Notes under the pieces: generated by a model | What the model saw: the letters and a program-made list of their open reading frames with translations, nothing else | Told to the model about the DNA's origin: nothing | Database searches by the model: none | In this document: positions 5,978-7,583 of the stretch, in pieces | How positions within the stretch are numbered: position 1 is the stretch's first letter | How the letters are laid out: every line of letters starts with the position of its first letter | From: an uncultured Eubacteriales bacterium | GTDB lineage: Bacteria > Bacillota > Clostridia > Christensenellales > Pumilibacteraceae | Direction of reading: 5' to 3' | DNA: 7,583 nucleotides | NCBI GenBank assembly: GCA_900553005.1 | Contig: USBU01000049.1 | Span: 1-7,583, forward strand | Position numbers and translations under genes: made by a program

Positions 5978-6733
5978 TCAGACGCATACTTCCTTCCATA
6001 TGCGGTCAAACCAGCCGGAAAAGCCGGGATCTTCGCGCCGCTTTAAAGGCGTGGGCGCGTTGATGTCTATCGTAAACGTATTTTTCACGGCAGCGGGTCT
6101 GGGGGACAGCACGATGACTCTGTCCGAAAGCGATACCGCCTCGGAAATATCGTGCGTGACCAGCAGCGCCGTTTTGTTTTCGGACCGGATTATCGAATAT
6201 ACGTCGTCGCATACGGAAAGTCTCGTCTGGAAATCAAGAGCCGAAAACGGCTCGTCAAGCAGAAGTATTTTAGGCCTGAAGGCCAGCGTGCGTATCAGCG
6301 CGACTCTTTGCCGCATACCTCCCGAAAGCTGACCGGGATAATGCTTGGTAAAATCCTTCAGTCCGTATTTGTTAAGAAGATTGTCCGCGTACTCAACGTT
6401 TTCGGGCGTCTTTTTTTTCTGAATTTCCAGCCCGAGCATTACGTTGTCGCGTATAGTCCGCCATTCAAAAAGCTGATCGCGCTGCAGCATGTAGCCGACC
6501 TGGTCGCCCGCTTTTCCGTTCAGCTTTTTACCGTCCACGAATATATCGCCGGAAGTAGGTCTTATCAGTCCTGCTGTAAGCGACAGAATAGTTGTTTTGC
6601 CGCATCCGGACGGCCCGACCAAAGAAACGAATTCTCCCTCGCTTACGGAAAACGTTATGTTTTTCAGCGCGTGGGTTTCGCTTTCGGGCGTCTGGTAGGT
6701 CAGAGATACGTCCTTGATTGAAAGCATTTCCAT
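5978..6733 (-). CDS. ABC transporter ATP-binding protein, NitT/TauT (SsuB/TauB/NrtD) class
   Basis: A 251-residue cytoplasmic ATPase with every catalytic motif intact: Walker A G40-PSGCGKT-T48, Q-loop Q84 in YMLQRD, signature LSGGMRQR (136-143), Walker B ILLLDE (156-161) with the catalytic E161, D-loop SALD (164-167) and H-loop H194 in VTHD. The YMLQRDQLFEWRTIRDNV segment (81-98) and the C-terminal region are typical of importer ATPases of the nitrate/sulfonate/taurine class. It powers uptake through the permease encoded next. GGGAG at 6743-6747 is 9 bases before the ATG at 6733; a second in-frame ATG two codons on is less likely. The stop lies 37 bases before the permease ATG, so they are co-transcribed. 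Length is normal, with no regulatory C-terminal extension. Confidence 0.96.
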   Translation of the reverse strand: MEMLSIKDVSLTYQTPESETHALKNITFSVSEGEFVSLVGPSGCGKTTILSLTAGLIRPTSGDIFVDGKKLNGKAGDQVGYMLQRDQLFEWRTIRDNVMLGLEIQKKKTPENVEYADNLLNKYGLKDFTKHYPGQLSGGMRQRVALIRTLAFRPKILLLDEPFSALDFQTRLSVCDDVYSIIRSENKTALLVTHDISEAVSLSDRVIVLSPRPAAVKNTFTIDINAPTPLKRREDPGFSGWFDRIWKEVCV

Positions 6734-6767
6734 TTTGTTTTTCTCCCGTATTTGTCTTCGGTTAACG

Positions 6768-6798
6768 CCGGACGGCGTTATTTAAAAGCGCCGTCCGG
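6768..6798. repeat. Perfect 10-bp inverted repeat between the binding-protein and ATPase genes
   Basis: CCGGACGGCG (6768-6777) and CGCCGTCCGG (6789-6798) are exact reverse complements separated by an 11-base AT-rich loop. In the minus-strand transcript this GC-rich hairpin begins 12 bases after the binding-protein stop codon and lies before the ATPase ribosome binding site. It has no T run after the stem on the minus strand, so it is not a standard intrinsic terminator. The likely role, by analogy with hairpins between malE and malF, is to stabilise the binding-protein mRNA or to reduce read-through into the ATPase and permease genes. A protein-binding operator is the alternative. Confidence 0.7.
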
Positions 6799-6810
6799 AA
6801 GAAAAACCGT

Positions 6811-7542
6811 TTAAGCGGCTATAGCCTTGGCATAGGTGTTGTCGACCGCTGCGGTATAAGTTACGCGCTGTTCCAAAAATCCGGCGTTCTGCATTACGTC
6901 CTGCAGCTTTATATACGCCTGCTCTGTAAATATCAGGTCGGAGCACCACGCGTCTATATCTAGGTAACTTTTAACCGAAGCGGCAATGGAAGTAAGCGGC
7001 GTGCCCGTAAAGGAGGGTTCAAGCGACTGCGCCACTTTTTCGGGCGTATTGTCCCTGATATATTCGTATCCCTTTTTTATTGCGCGCAGAAAATTCTTTA
7101 TAAGCTCGGTATTGTTTTCGATATAGCTTTTGCTGGCCGAAAAGGAGGTGTAGGGAATTTCTCCTCCGGCTTCGCCTACGGAGGCAACTATATATCCCTT
7201 GCCTGCGGCTTCAAATTCCGATGCGGTCGGCTCAAACAACGTGGTATAATCGACGCTGTCGTCCGATTCAAATACTGGCGCCATCATATTGAATGCTACG
7301 TCTGTGTTAAAAGTAAGGTCCGTTTCCTCGTCAAGTCCGGCGTTATTTACGACGTACTGCATAGTCATGGCGGGGACGCCTCCGATACGGCCGGCAAGCA
7401 CGTGCTTTCCGCGCAGCATCGACCACTCAAAATCAGGCTGCGGCGTTTTGGACACTAAAAAAGAGCCGTCCTTTTTGGTCAGCTGTCCGAATATAATGGG
7501 ATAATCCTTTTGTCCCTGCGCCTGACAGTATAGCGTTACTTC
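6811..7542 (-). CDS. ABC transporter substrate-binding protein, NitT/TauT (NMT1/THI5-like), 5' partial
   Basis: The C-terminal ~243 residues of an extracytoplasmic solute receptor for the adjacent ATPase and permease. Recognisable stretches, counted from the left of the visible protein, are QKDYPIIFGQLTKKDGSFLV, the hinge-like GRIGGVPAMTMQYV segment, and FEPTASEFEAAGKGYIVASV followed by GGEIPYTSF. These fit the NMT1/THI5-like family, which binds nitrate, sulfonates, taurine or thiamine-pyrimidine precursors; the ligand is not determinable. The GTG at 7455 is not a credible start: family-like sequence continues upstream to about 7542. The N-terminal signal peptide or lipobox and the first lobe are missing. 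In-frame reading stops at 7564-7566 within the suspect contig end. The C-terminus ends in Ala-rich YAKAIAA. As first gene of the operon, its promoter and any riboswitch lie outside the window. Confidence 0.88.
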   Translation of the reverse strand, partial: EVTLYCQAQGQKDYPIIFGQLTKKDGSFLVSKTPQPDFEWSMLRGKHVLAGRIGGVPAMTMQYVVNNAGLDEETDLTFNTDVAFNMMAPVFESDDSVDYTTLFEPTASEFEAAGKGYIVASVGEAGGEIPYTSFSASKSYIENNTELIKNFLRAIKKGYEYIRDNTPEKVAQSLEPSFTGTPLTSIAASVKSYLDIDAWCSDLIFTEQAYIKLQDVMQNAGFLEQRVTYTAAVDNTYAKAIAA

Positions 7543-7583
7543 ATTATTGCGCCAATGGACTATTCAATTTTTCTGAGCTTCAC
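7543..7583. other. Suspect contig end: non-homologous or misassembled bases
   Basis: Upstream of the Glu codon at 7540-7542 the binding-protein frame stops resembling its family and meets a TGA at 7564-7566. The other two minus-strand frames also have stops in this stretch. Roughly 37% G+C by count, it is more AT-rich than its surroundings. It does not match the Nextera adapter. A chimeric read end, assembly error or true rearrangement would all look like this. Confidence 0.5.

Noticed and set aside
6152..6721. 189-codon plus-strand open frame opposite the ABC ATPase
   Set aside because: The ATPase on the other strand has every catalytic motif; the plus-strand frame has none and is an antisense shadow.
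6768..6798. The inverted repeat as an intrinsic terminator of the binding-protein transcript
   Set aside because: On the minus strand the stem is followed by CGTTAAC rather than a T run, and the ATPase and permease genes behind it need to be transcribed.
42..7542. Defence system, prophage, CRISPR array, tRNA/rRNA or biosynthetic cluster
   Set aside because: Both strands were read for direct-repeat arrays, tRNA-like arms, integrase, transposase or nuclease motifs and none was seen; the genes are ordinary chromosomal types.

Overview
This window is a short assembled contig of chromosomal housekeeping and transport genes. It is probably from an uncultured Clostridia-like Firmicute; this is inferred, since no 16S or marker gene is present. 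The grounds are near-balanced base composition, tight gene packing with GGAG-type ribosome binding sites, a YkvI-type membrane protein, and a NitT/TauT-type ABC transporter of a form common in clostridia. The first 41 bases are not genomic: they are an 8-base index followed by the complete Nextera/Tn5 read-1 adapter. The last ~41 bases also look foreign or misassembled, because a conserved reading frame breaks there. Genomic interpretation should be limited to about 42-7542.

Left part, plus strand (111-3316): a class I SAM-dependent methyltransferase, a 557-residue TPR protein and a 267-residue acidic, all-helical (HEAT-like) protein. They are packed with 1- and 4-base gaps, and each downstream ribosome binding site lies inside the last codons of the gene before it, so they are very likely one translationally coupled operon. 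After 69 bases comes an HD-domain metal-dependent phosphohydrolase (3386-4117), whose stop codon sits in the loop of an intrinsic terminator. A YkvI-family, LeuT-fold-like membrane protein follows (4171-5226).

Right part, minus strand (7542 down to 5143): an ABC importer of the NitT/TauT class, in the order substrate-binding protein (5' end missing), ATPase, permease. A perfect 10-bp inverted repeat lies between the binding-protein and ATPase genes and may protect or attenuate the transcript. The permease gene runs tail to tail into the YkvI-family gene and overlaps it by 84 bp.

No RNA gene, CRISPR array, insertion sequence, phage gene or toxin/defence cassette was found, and no stretch above 300 bases lacks a gene. 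I see no convincing new biological system. The points most worth a second look are the two contig ends, the 84-bp convergent overlap, the intercistronic hairpin, and the co-transcribed pair of unassigned repeat proteins.
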